Source: Rickettsiales bacterium (lineage in GTDB: Bacteria > Pseudomonadota > Alphaproteobacteria > Rickettsiales > UBA8987). Taken from it: a stretch of DNA of 17,353 nucleotides. Shown here in pieces: positions 6,844 to 14,460 of this stretch. Positions within the stretch are counted from its first letter, which is position 1, and each line of letters starts with the position of its first letter. The notes beneath the pieces were generated by a model. It was given only the letters and a program-made list of their open reading frames with translations. It was not told the origin of the DNA and made no database searches. The stretch lies in NCBI GenBank assembly GCA_028282625.1, contig JANQHP010000078.1, positions 1-17,353 on the forward strand, read 5' to 3'. The translations under genes were made by a program, and so were the position numbers.

Positions 6844-8022
6844 TTACCGATCCACCTCACCAAACACAATATCCTGACTGCCCAGTACCGCCGGTACATC
6901 CGCCAGCATATGTCCACGCGTCATGAAATCCATGCCCTGCAGATGCACAAAGCCCGGTGCTTTGATCCGGCAACGGTAGGGCTTATTGCTTCCATCGGAT
7001 ACCAGATACACACCAAACTCACCCTTGGGCGCCTCCACGGCGGCATAAATCTCTCCTTCAGGCACGTGATAGCCTTCGGTAAACAGCTTAAAGTGGTGAA
7101 TCATCGCCTCCATCGACTCCTTCATGAGTTCCCGGGCAGGCGGGCTCACTTTAGGATCCTTTGTTTTCACCGCACCAGAAGGCATCTTTTCGACACATTG
7201 GTGGACCAATTTCACCGACTCACGCATCTCCAACATGCGTACCAAATAACGGTCGTAGCAATCCCCATGTTTGCCCACTGGCACTTGAAATTCCAGCATA
7301 TCATACACATCATAGGGCTGTGACTTGCGTAAATCCCATGCCAGCCCTGAAGCACGCAACATGGGGCCGGAAAAACCCCAATCCAGCGCTTCTTCCTTGC
7401 TTACCACCCCAATATCCACCGTGCGCTGTTTGAAAATCCGGTTTTCGGTGAGCAGCGTTTCCACGTCATCAATATATTTGGGAAGCCCTTCAGCAAAAGC
7501 GGCAATATCCTCCAGTAACCCGGCAGGCAAATCCTGCGCTACACCGCCCGGGCGAAAATAGGCCGCATGCATACGCGAGCCTGAGACCCGCTCGTAAAAC
7601 TCCATCACCTTCTCACGCTCTTCAAAGAGCCACAAAAGCGGCGTGGTTGCCCCCACATCCAAGGCAAAGGTGGTCACGTTCATGATGTGATTCAAAATAC
7701 GCGTCAATTCTGAAAACAGCACACGGATATATTGCCCGCGCAGCGGCACCTCACACCCAAGCAAGCGCTCCACCGCCAAGGCATAAGCATGCTCCTGGCA
7801 CATCGGCGACACATAATCCAGCCGATCAAAATAAGGCACGGCCTGTAGATAGGTTTTATGCTCAATCAGTTTTTCCGTGCCGCGATGCAACAAGCCAATA
7901 TGCGGATCGGCGCGCTCTACCACCTCGCCATCCAGCTCTAAAATAAGACGCAGCACACCATGGGCGGCGGGATGTTGTGGACCAAAATTCAACGTCAGAT
8001 TTTTAAGGCTAACCTCGGACAA
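6844..8022 (-). CDS. nuoD: NADH-quinone oxidoreductase subunit D (49 kDa)
   Basis: Complex I subunit that, with NuoB, forms the quinone-binding site in the connecting region of the peripheral arm. The signature FGPQHPAAHGVLRL is near the N-terminus, and HIGLLHRGTEKLIE, YFDRLDYVSPM, GARLP-equivalent SGSRMHAAYFRPGGV and the final SQDIVFGEVDR are intact. The start is taken as the TTG at 8022, giving 392 residues, the usual length; a strong GAGGAG lies at 8029-8034. A longer reading from a TTG at 8058 has no ribosome site and adds twelve non-conserved residues. NuoC, the usual upstream neighbour, is absent: the next gene is divergent. Lipoprotein 3 follows 14 bases after the stop. Confidence 0.96.
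   Translation of the reverse strand: MSEVSLKNLTLNFGPQHPAAHGVLRLILELDGEVVERADPHIGLLHRGTEKLIEHKTYLQAVPYFDRLDYVSPMCQEHAYALAVERLLGCEVPLRGQYIRVLFSELTRILNHIMNVTTFALDVGATTPLLWLFEEREKVMEFYERVSGSRMHAAYFRPGGVAQDLPAGLLEDIAAFAEGLPKYIDDVETLLTENRIFKQRTVDIGVVSKEEALDWGFSGPMLRASGLAWDLRKSQPYDVYDMLEFQVPVGKHGDCYDRYLVRMLEMRESVKLVHQCVEKMPSGAVKTKDPKVSPPARELMKESMEAMIHHFKLFTEGYHVPEGEIYAAVEAPKGEFGVYLVSDGSNKPYRCRIKAPGFVHLQGMDFMTRGHMLADVPAVLGSQDIVFGEVDR
6845..6879. repeat. Direct repeat copy B (true nuoD 3' end)
   Basis: The last 35 bases of nuoD apart from the final base of the stop codon. It differs from 6085-6119 at 6865 and 6877 only. Confidence 0.9.
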
Positions 8023-8028
8023 AATCCT

Positions 8029-8034
8029 CTCCTC
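8029..8034 (-). promoter_or_regulatory. Ribosome binding site fixing the nuoD start
   Basis: GAGGAG followed by AGGATT and then the TTG at 8022. The position decides in favour of a TTG start for nuoD, since no ATG lies near the conserved N-terminus. Confidence 0.75.
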
Positions 8035-8225
8035 TTGTTCCTCATACTTGGTAGGCAATGGCAGCGTGCCTGTGCTTTTTAAAAAAGCTCTGCTTTAAGC
8101 AAGCGCATCGTAAACCAACGGCGCAGTGCAAGCAATAGTTATCACCACATCATGCCTTCCCCTTCCGGCAACAAAAAACAAAGCATACCCTGCTCTAATA
8201 GGCCCCAAACCATAAAGGCACCCAC

Positions 8226-8648
8226 ATGACCGAACTCCTTACCTTTGCTAGCAGTTATATCCTCTCCTTCCTTTCCACCTTCATCGCGCGTGGGCAGCAG
8301 ATGCGCGCCGAGCAATATAAACACACACTTCAGCTCGCAGGGCTTAAGGAGCAAAGCACTCAAAGCGCCCGCGCAATCGCCGACCCATATACCAAAACCA
8401 CCCGTCGCATGCTGGCGATCGGTGCCTATCTCGCGCTGATTGCTTTTCCGGTGATGGTGATCGCCCTGATGGATGTGCCTGTCTTTGTCGAAATCACCCA
8501 GCAAAAAGGCGGCTTCTGGATTTTCTCTTCCCCCAAAGAAGTCACCGAATTCGTCCCCTTACACGGCCTGGTCTTCCTCAAGGAATACCAATATATCCTG
8601 CTTGCGGTCTTCGGCCTCTATTTTGGTAACAACCACGCAAGGGGATGA
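8226..8648 (+). CDS. Small phage-like membrane protein
   Basis: 140 residues starting with MTELLTFASSYILSFL. The first 20 residues are hydrophobic and may insert in the membrane. A charged helical stretch follows (about 22-60, rich in Gln, Glu, Lys and Arg), then a strong span at about 61-84 (RMLAIGAYLALIAFPVMVIA). A polar loop with aromatic residues follows, then a second span at about 121-136 ending in FGLYFGNNHARG. This helix-span-loop-span layout with a YFG ending resembles small membrane proteins of tailed phages that sit near holin genes. That is recognition by pattern only, and no other phage genes are near. It is divergent from nuoD. The ribosome site is weak (AAGG). Confidence 0.62.
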   Translation: MTELLTFASSYILSFLSTFIARGQQMRAEQYKHTLQLAGLKEQSTQSARAIADPYTKTTRRMLAIGAYLALIAFPVMVIALMDVPVFVEITQQKGGFWIFSSPKEVTEFVPLHGLVFLKEYQYILLAVFGLYFGNNHARG

Positions 8649-8758
8649 GGAACAACCCCGTGGATCTTCCTGGTGGCTTTCCCAAGGGGGCAGTATAACG
8701 GTCACATCGGATGGATCCGGCAATGTGGGAAAAGGGACATTGGTGGGAAGAGGAAAAT

Positions 8759-8835
<77 letters not shown>

Positions 8836-8905
8836 ACAATCTTATAGGCCCGGACTATGAAAGCCCGGTAGCAGTATTTGTTTTAACCGGCTTCGCCTTG
8901 GCGGA

Positions 8906-8919
8906 CTGCTCTACCCCGC
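8906..8919 (-). repeat. Echo of the tRNA-fMet 5' end
   Basis: CTGCTCTACCCCGC is identical to 8821-8834, the 5' part of the tRNA gene (acceptor strand and start of the D arm), in the same orientation 85 bases away. The match ends on both sides, so this is a fragment and not a second tRNA. Confidence 0.8.
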
Positions 8920-8925
8920 ATTGGA

Positions 8926-8957
8926 TTTTCTTGAGTCTCGTTAGAGACTTAGAAAAA
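8926..8957. other. Long hairpin in the tRNA-glpX gap
   Basis: TTTTCTTGAGTCTC and GAGACTTAGAAAAA pair around the tetraloop GTTA, with two G-T wobbles and one mismatch over 14 positions; the inner six pairs AGTCTC/GAGACT are perfect. Confidence 0.6.
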
Positions 8958-8990
8958 CTTACGCCCTCCGAAGCTTTAGCGAAGGAGGGC
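8953..8990 (-). terminator. Possible terminator of the leftward secA-glpX set
   Basis: GCCCTCC (8963-8969) and GGAGGGC (8984-8990) form a perfect 7-bp stem with a 14-base loop. Read leftward, a run of five T follows after five bases. The gap to glpX (8991-9079) also holds AAGCAG/CTGCTT (9026-9031 with 9047-9052), another weak stem. The GC-rich palindrome could also be a dispersed repeat. Confidence 0.4.
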
Positions 8991-9079
8991 TAGTATCAAA
9001 AGAGGCCGCCATATTAACGAATAAGAAGCAGGAAGCAAGCGATTTTCTGCTTTTTATACAGAATCCGAACCCACGCCTT

Positions 9080-10087
9080 TTAACATATTTCTGCCTTGCG
9101 GGTAAAGTTATGCTGTGCATGCACCAAACGCGTGGTGCCAGTACGTGAGCGCATCACCAAGGTGTGTGTGTGTGCCCCACCTGGGTAGCGCCTCACACCC
9201 TCAAGCATCCAGCCCGTCGTCACACCTGTGGCAGAAAACATCACATCACCACATGCCAAATCATCCAGTTGATAGATCTTGTGAAAATCCGTAATACCCA
9301 TACGCGTAGCGCGCGCCTTTTGTGCGTCACTGTCCACCTTGTCTCCCATATCATCGAACAAGAGCCGGCCTTGCATCTGCCCGCCCACACAACGCAACGC
9401 TGCTGCTGCCAACACACCCTCAGGCGCACCCCCAATACCACAATAAAGATCCACACCCGTCTCCGGGCGCGTCGCGGCAATAATACCCGCCACATCCCCG
9501 TCACCAATCAGTTGAATCCGTGCCTTCTGCTCACGCACACGCGCAATCATTTCTTCGTGACGATGACGGTCTAAAATCACCACCAGCAAATCCGAAACCT
9601 CACATTTTTTGGCACGGGCCAGGTTCTTTAGGTTCGCTTCAATACTATCCTCCAACACCACCACACCCTCTGGCAAGCCAGGCCCCACGGCGATCTTTTC
9701 CATATACACATCCGGAGCATTTAAAAAGCCACCTTCTTCTGCAAAAGCAAGTACCGCCAAAGCATTGGGCGCACCCTTGGCACAAATCGTTGTGCCTTCC
9801 AACGGATCCAGCGCCACGTCCACACAAGGCCCACTACCAGACCCCACTTTTTCTCCAATATACAGCATAGGCGCTTTATCACGCTCACCTTCACCAATCA
9901 CCACCGTGCCGTCAATATCCAGCGTATTAAGGGCCGCGCGCATCGCTTCTACAGCCGCCGCATCGGCCGCTTTTTCGTCCCCACATCCCATAAAATGTGA
10001 GCAAGCCAGGGCAGCAGCTTCGGTCACACGTGCCGCTTCCAGGGCAAGGTTACGGCTTAAAGAGGGTAACAAAGCTTGATGATTCAT
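9080..10087 (-). CDS. glpX: Class II fructose-1,6-bisphosphatase GlpX
   Basis: Hydrolyses fructose 1,6-bisphosphate to fructose 6-phosphate, the committed gluconeogenic step, in the cytoplasm; metal-dependent. Its 335 residues match the GlpX family. Key blocks are DGTVVIGEGERDKAPMLY (about 59-76) and DVALDPLEGTT (90-100), which hold the acidic metal ligands, and later IGDGDVAGIIA, DLYCGIGGAPEGVLAAAALR and DVMFSATGVTTG. In some photosynthetic or autotrophic bacteria this type also acts on sedoheptulose bisphosphate, but nothing here points to that. The ATG at 10087 matches the family N-terminus; the ribosome site is weak. It ends the leftward series from secA, 68 bases after the cyclo-ligase gene. 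Confidence 0.95.
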   Translation of the reverse strand: MNHQALLPSLSRNLALEAARVTEAAALACSHFMGCGDEKAADAAAVEAMRAALNTLDIDGTVVIGEGERDKAPMLYIGEKVGSGSGPCVDVALDPLEGTTICAKGAPNALAVLAFAEEGGFLNAPDVYMEKIAVGPGLPEGVVVLEDSIEANLKNLARAKKCEVSDLLVVILDRHRHEEMIARVREQKARIQLIGDGDVAGIIAATRPETGVDLYCGIGGAPEGVLAAAALRCVGGQMQGRLLFDDMGDKVDSDAQKARATRMGITDFHKIYQLDDLACGDVMFSATGVTTGWMLEGVRRYPGGAHTHTLVMRSRTGTTRLVHAQHNFTRKAEIC

Positions 10088-10155
10088 CTATTTTCAGGTC
10101 CTAAATTCTTATGTTGCAGCGCAGTGTATAAAAAACCTGCCGCTTAATCCAGCGA

Positions 10156-10767
10156 TTATACGCATAGCATCACGCCTTTTTCGGTCACAAAACCATCCAG
10201 TTTTTGATCATGTGCCGCGCAGGGAACATGTGACACTTGCTGAAAACTATACCCCACCCCCAGTGTAAAAAAAGGAGCATCACTCTGCTGCAACGCCGCC
10301 AGCGTCCGATCGTAAAAACCACCGCCCTGCCCCAAGCGTCCTCCTTTGGCATCAAAAGCAAGCAGCGGCACCAACAGCACGCTTGGTGTCAAAAGCTCCA
10401 CACCCGGCATAGGCTCTTCCACGCCATATACAGGATGCAAGCGCAAGCGATCACCACGAGACCAGCGTCCAAATTGCAACAGACTCTTCGACTCTTCTAT
10501 CACAGGCAAGCAAACCGTACATCGCTCCTCCTGCAATGCTTGTAAAAGCAAGGTTAGGTCCGGTTCCGTCTTCGCGGCACTGTAACCGGCCACCACCTCA
10601 CCGGTTTCTAGCGGAAGATGAGCAAAAATATGTGCACATATCGCACGGTCATATTGCACCTTTTGTGTCGGCTCCAGCGCAGCACGGTGCTGGCGCATGG
10701 CTTGGCGCAAACGCTTCTTGGCCGCAAGAAGCCCAGCATCATTTAAAGTTGGGGGCGTCTCACGCAA
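10156..10767 (-). CDS. fau: 5-formyltetrahydrofolate cyclo-ligase
   Basis: ATP-dependent enzyme (MTHFS) that converts 5-formyltetrahydrofolate to 5,10-methenyltetrahydrofolate, recycling a folate storage or inhibitory form. Family hallmarks: an N-terminal KKRLRQAMRQHRAAL helix, GYSAAKTEPDL, and the phosphate-binding GGRLGQGGGFYDRTLA at about 142-157. Length 203 residues is normal. The reading frame has no ATG at its N-terminus; the first possible start is the TTG at 10767, preceded by an in-frame stop and without a clear ribosome site. The true start may be a few codons further in. It follows xseB by 37 bases. In many proteobacteria 6S RNA precedes this gene, but there is no room for it here. 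Confidence 0.92.
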   Translation of the reverse strand: MRETPPTLNDAGLLAAKKRLRQAMRQHRAALEPTQKVQYDRAICAHIFAHLPLETGEVVAGYSAAKTEPDLTLLLQALQEERCTVCLPVIEESKSLLQFGRWSRGDRLRLHPVYGVEEPMPGVELLTPSVLLVPLLAFDAKGGRLGQGGGFYDRTLAALQQSDAPFFTLGVGYSFQQVSHVPCAAHDQKLDGFVTEKGVMLCV

Positions 10768-10804
10768 CGGTCACGGCACCAATAACACACATCACCCGAT
10801 ACAA

Positions 10805-11053
10805 TCACGCTTCCGAAAAAGGTTCGGTCGCAGCCGCGCCAGATTCATCCTGAGTAATTTTCTCAATCCGCAACTTCACGTCATGCAGTTTTGTTTCGCA
10901 TTGTTTTTTAAGCGCTACACCGCGCTCGTAAAGCACAATGGATTCCTCCAACGGCGTATGACCGCCTTCCAGTTTTTCCACCACTTCTTCCAGCTCGGCC
11001 AGTACCGCCTCAAAAGGTTGCTCCTCCGATGTTTTTTTACCTTGTTTGCTCAT
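10805..11053 (-). CDS. xseB: Exodeoxyribonuclease VII small subunit
   Basis: Small subunit of exonuclease VII, which with several copies per XseA degrades single-stranded DNA. 82 residues from the ATG at 11053, with the family core PFEAVLAELEEVVEKLEGGH then PLEESIVLYERGVALKKQCE, two helices that form a coiled hairpin. GGAGAG lies a few bases upstream and supports this start over a TTG at 11065. It begins 12 bases after the secA stop, so it is translated from the secA message. No xseA gene is in the window. Confidence 0.94.
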   Translation of the reverse strand: MSKQGKKTSEEQPFEAVLAELEEVVEKLEGGHTPLEESIVLYERGVALKKQCETKLHDVKLRIEKITQDESGAAATEPFSEA

Positions 11054-11065
11054 TGCTCTCTCCAC

Positions 11066-13798
11066 TTATGATGCCAGCTTGCCATGGCATTGCTTATATT
11101 TCTTACCGCTACCACAAGGGCAAAGCTCATTACGTCCTACCCTTCCCCATGTGGAAGGGTCCGCAGGATCGCGCTGCCCTGCCTTTTTACGCGTCGCAAC
11201 AGGCGCTTGCGAGGGTGGTGCATCTTTTTGGTCCGCCGGCATACGCGCCAGAGCGGGGTCCACACGCCCTTCTTGCACATTAGCCAGGGTTGGCAACGGT
11301 ATATCTTGCGGACCTTCGCGAAGCTCCAAACGACACAGGCGGCTCACCACCATCTCTCTTAAATGCGCCATCATCGTGGCGAACATGGCAAAGGCTTCCC
11401 GCTTATATTCATTTAAAGGGTCCTTTTGTCCATACGCCCGAAGCCCAATGCCCTGACGCAAATAGTCCAGCGCATGCAAATGGTCTTTCCACAATTCATC
11501 CAGCGTCATCAGCAGCAAATGCTGCTTCAACTCTTTCATCACATTCTCACCATAAGTCTCTGTTTTGGCTTGAATATGCTCTTCAATTTTCTGCTGCACC
11601 TGCTGAATAATATCTTGCTCTGCCACGCCTTCTTCTTGTGCCCATTTCACCACCGGCATTTGCAGGCCCAACAAACGGAATATCTCCTTTTCAAGCCCTT
11701 CTGTGTCCCACTGCTCCGGATAAGATTTCTCAGGAATATGTGCCAACACCACCTCTTCGGCAATCTCCTCCACCATATCCAGGAAATTCTGGCTCACATC
11801 CTCGCTTTCCATGATCTCGCGACGTTGTTCAAAAATCACCTTCCGTTGGTCATTCATGACATCGTCAAATTTCAGCAGCGTTTTACGCATTTCATAGTTG
11901 CGCTCTTCCACTTTCTTCTGGGATTTCTCCATCATCCTTGTAATCAAAGGATGAGAAATAGGCTCACCCGGCTCACCCATTGTGCCGAGCACCCAATCCA
12001 TTTTCTTGTCTGCGCCAAAAATACGAATCAAATCGTCTTCGGCTGAAAGGAAAAACTTAGAATAGCCGGGGTCTCCCTGACGCCCCGAGCGCCCACGCAA
12101 CTGATTATCAATCCGGCGACTCTCATGACGCTCCGTACCAATGACACACAGCCCACCCGCCTCTAGCGCAATGGCCTTATCCCGCTCCACCTGCTTGGTA
12201 ATATCACCTTCTACCTTCTTACGTTTTTTTGCGTCCGTCACATCTTGGACCTTAGCAGCAATCATCATCTCCACATTGCCGCCCAACTGAATATCCGTAC
12301 CGCGCCCTGCCATGTTGGTGGCAATGGTCACCGCAGAAGGGCACCCTGCCTGCGCAATAATCGTGGCCTCTTGCGCGTGATAGCGTGCGTTGAGCACGTG
12401 ATGGGCAATCTTGGACTTTTTCAGCATCCGTGAAAGATACTCCGAGCGTTCAATGCTTGCGGTACCCACCAACACCGGCTGCTTGTTCGCCACTCGCTTT
12501 TTAATTTCTTCCACAATTGCTTCGTATTTTTCCTCTGCCGTACGATAAATCGCATCATCATCGTCCCGGCGAGAAATGGGCCTGTTTGTCGGCACTTCCA
12601 CCACTTCCAACGAATAGATATCGGCAAATTCATCGGCTTCCGTTAACGCCGTTCCGGTCATACCCGACAAGGTCGGATACAGGCGGAAATAATTTTGAAA
12701 CGTAATGGAAGCAAGCGTTTGGTTTTCATTTTGAATCGGCACACCTTCCTTGGCCTCCAGTGCCTGATGCAACCCCTCGGAATAACGCCGCCCTTCCATC
12801 ATCCGACCCGTAAACTCATCAATAATAATAATTTTTCCGTCCTTGACGATGTAGTCTTTGTCTTTTTCAAAAAGCACATGGGCTTTGAGCGCCTGATTAA
12901 TATGGTGCACATGCGCCATATGCTCCAAATCGTAAAGATTCCCCTCCGGAGGCAATTGCTTGTCTTGCCGCAGGCAATCTTCAAGAAAGCTGATACCCTC
13001 TTCTGTCAGCGACACACTGCGCGCCTTTTCATCTTTCTCATAATGTTCCGGATTTAGTCGCGGAATATAGCGATCCAATGCCACATAAAGGTCGGTACGG
13101 TCTTCTGCCGGACCGGAAATAATCAACGGGGTCCGCGCTTCATCAATCAGGATAGAGTCCACCTCATCCACAATGGCATAGTGAAAGGGGCGCTGGACCA
13201 TATCCTTCTTGGAAAATTTCATATTGTCGCGCAAATAGTCAAAACCAAACTCATTGTTGGTGCCATAGGTAATGTCGCATAAATAGGCCTCCCTGCGCTC
13301 TTCTTCGGGCATGTTGCTATAGATGCAACCCGCACGCATCCCAAGAAACGTAAATACCTGACCCATCCATGCACAGTCACGCTTTGCGAGGTAATCATTG
13401 ACTGTCACCACATGCACGCCCTTCTCAGAAAGCGCATGCAAATACGCCGCCAAGGTTGAAACCAGCGTTTTACCTTCACCGGTTTTCATTTCGGCAATCA
13501 TACCGCGATGCAGCACAATGCCTCCAAGCAACTGCACATCATAATGCCGCTGGCCTAGCGTTCTTTTGGCTGCCTCGCGCACGGTAGCAAAGGCCTCCAC
13601 CAAAAGATCATCCATTGCCTCACCCTGTGCAAGGCGCGCACGAAACAGCTCCGTTTGCCCCACAATCTGCGCGTCTGTCCATGTGGCAATGTCCGCTTCA
13701 AGCGCGTTAATTTCTTCCACCAACGGCTCTATCTTGCGAATCATTCTGCTATTGGCTGTACCAAACAAGCCGCCAATCCAGTGTTTTAACTTAGTCAT
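11066..13798 (-). CDS. secA: Preprotein translocase ATPase SecA
   Basis: Motor of the Sec pathway: binds preproteins (often from SecB) and drives them through SecYEG by ATP hydrolysis. 910 residues is the typical length. Nucleotide-binding fold 1 has Walker A MKTGEGKT (104-111) and the DEAD-like DEVD (211-214). The preprotein cross-linking domain follows, then NBF2 with TNMAGRGTDIQLGG and the arginine-finger block RRIDNQLRGRSGRQGDPG. The C-terminus keeps the zinc-binding motif CPCGSGKKYKQCH (893-905), used for SecB and lipid contacts. The ATG at 13798 fits the family start; GGTAGA just before it is a weak ribosome site. A hairpin lies in the leader. xseB, fau and glpX follow on the same strand. 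Confidence 0.98.
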   Translation of the reverse strand: MTKLKHWIGGLFGTANSRMIRKIEPLVEEINALEADIATWTDAQIVGQTELFRARLAQGEAMDDLLVEAFATVREAAKRTLGQRHYDVQLLGGIVLHRGMIAEMKTGEGKTLVSTLAAYLHALSEKGVHVVTVNDYLAKRDCAWMGQVFTFLGMRAGCIYSNMPEEERREAYLCDITYGTNNEFGFDYLRDNMKFSKKDMVQRPFHYAIVDEVDSILIDEARTPLIISGPAEDRTDLYVALDRYIPRLNPEHYEKDEKARSVSLTEEGISFLEDCLRQDKQLPPEGNLYDLEHMAHVHHINQALKAHVLFEKDKDYIVKDGKIIIIDEFTGRMMEGRRYSEGLHQALEAKEGVPIQNENQTLASITFQNYFRLYPTLSGMTGTALTEADEFADIYSLEVVEVPTNRPISRRDDDDAIYRTAEEKYEAIVEEIKKRVANKQPVLVGTASIERSEYLSRMLKKSKIAHHVLNARYHAQEATIIAQAGCPSAVTIATNMAGRGTDIQLGGNVEMMIAAKVQDVTDAKKRKKVEGDITKQVERDKAIALEAGGLCVIGTERHESRRIDNQLRGRSGRQGDPGYSKFFLSAEDDLIRIFGADKKMDWVLGTMGEPGEPISHPLITRMMEKSQKKVEERNYEMRKTLLKFDDVMNDQRKVIFEQRREIMESEDVSQNFLDMVEEIAEEVVLAHIPEKSYPEQWDTEGLEKEIFRLLGLQMPVVKWAQEEGVAEQDIIQQVQQKIEEHIQAKTETYGENVMKELKQHLLLMTLDELWKDHLHALDYLRQGIGLRAYGQKDPLNEYKREAFAMFATMMAHLREMVVSRLCRLELREGPQDIPLPTLANVQEGRVDPALARMPADQKDAPPSQAPVATRKKAGQRDPADPSTWGRVGRNELCPCGSGKKYKQCHGKLAS

Positions 13799-13810
13799 TC
13801 TACCATTACT

Positions 13811-13829
13811 ATTTTAAGCCTCTTAAAAT
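13811..13829 (-). promoter_or_regulatory. secA leader hairpin
   Basis: ATTTTAAG and CTTAAAAT form a perfect 8-bp stem with a 3-base loop, 12 bases before the secA start. In the message the loop region contains AGAGG, a ribosome-site-like sequence too far from the secA ATG but near a four-codon frame (ATG GTA GAA TGA) whose stop overlaps the secA start. Control of secA translation here is only a guess. Confidence 0.45.
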
Positions 13830-13839
13830 ACGAGAGACC

Positions 13840-13868
13840 TTCATACAAGAAGCCGCCTGACTATGCAA
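13840..13868 (-). promoter_or_regulatory. Candidate secA promoter
   Basis: Read leftward, TTGCAT (13868-13863), a 17-base spacer and TATGAA (13845-13840). Transcription would start about 35 bases before the secA ATG, just ahead of the leader hairpin. Confidence 0.45.
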
Positions 13869-13905
13869 GATGCGCCCGCAAGGAGTCCTTATTTGTGGAC
13901 AGTTT

Positions 13906-14415
13906 TTATGGCTTATGCCAACATTGCACCAATAAGTTTAATCCATCAATAAACTCTTGCTGCTGCTTGTGATCTTTCGATGTCAGCTCTACCGAAACGT
14001 CTTTCAACCCCACACCACAACTCTTAGAAATAAAATCCGGCCATTGCTGGAACACCACCACATTCATCACAGAGGAAAACACACCATGGCGGGAAAGTAA
14101 TTGCTCGGCGTGACGGTACTCTTTTTCCTTTTTGGCATTCCAAAACGGGTTTAAAGATTTTTTGGCCGGTTGCTCTTCCATATCTTTGGCATAATGCATC
14201 GCACGAAGTTTCATATTCCCAAAGCGGATGTGATGCAGCCAACGCAAATGTACCGCAGCCCAGTGTTGCTCTTTTGATATCATACCAAACCGTAAGCACA
14301 CATCCAGCGGCTCATCGGTCACACCAAGTGCGCGCTTGCGTTGAAGTTCTTTGGTACCTTTATCCGTTGTTTTTTGCTCCGCACGGGGTCGACCACGACG
14401 TATAGAAAAGCGCAT
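13906..14415 (-). CDS. Alphaproteobacterial protein of unknown function (GRPR-RWLHHIRFG type)
   Basis: 169 residues from the ATG at 14415, chosen because AGGAGG lies four bases upstream (14420-14425); an ATG at 14436 would add seven residues without a ribosome site. The basic N-terminus RFSIRRGRPRAEQ leads into DKGTKELQRKRALGVTDEPLDVCLRFGMISKEQHWAA and LRWLHHIRFG. I recognise the pattern (TxELQxKR, then LGLISEEQ, then RWLYxxRFG) from alphaproteobacterial proteins of unknown function. No catalytic motif is apparent. The basic GRPR stretch resembles an AT-hook-like DNA contact. It follows another unknown gene by 45 bases on the same strand, and the two probably work together. Confidence 0.72.
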   Translation of the reverse strand: MRFSIRRGRPRAEQKTTDKGTKELQRKRALGVTDEPLDVCLRFGMISKEQHWAAVHLRWLHHIRFGNMKLRAMHYAKDMEEQPAKKSLNPFWNAKKEKEYRHAEQLLSRHGVFSSVMNVVVFQQWPDFISKSCGVGLKDVSVELTSKDHKQQQEFIDGLNLLVQCWHKP

Positions 14416-14460
14416 ATGCCCTCCTGTCACTAACATTGATGTATGAAAACGAGTGAAAGA

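Noticed and set aside
9164..9574. Long open frames on the + strand opposite glpX, and likewise opposite secA, nuoD and nuoE
   Set aside because: They lie antisense to genes with intact family motifs, and their translations are low-complexity, rich in His, Pro, Arg and Thr, as expected for shadows of coding DNA.
10768..10804. 6S RNA gene upstream of the 5-formyltetrahydrofolate cyclo-ligase gene, a common proteobacterial arrangement
   Set aside because: Only 37 bases separate it from xseB, too few for 6S RNA.
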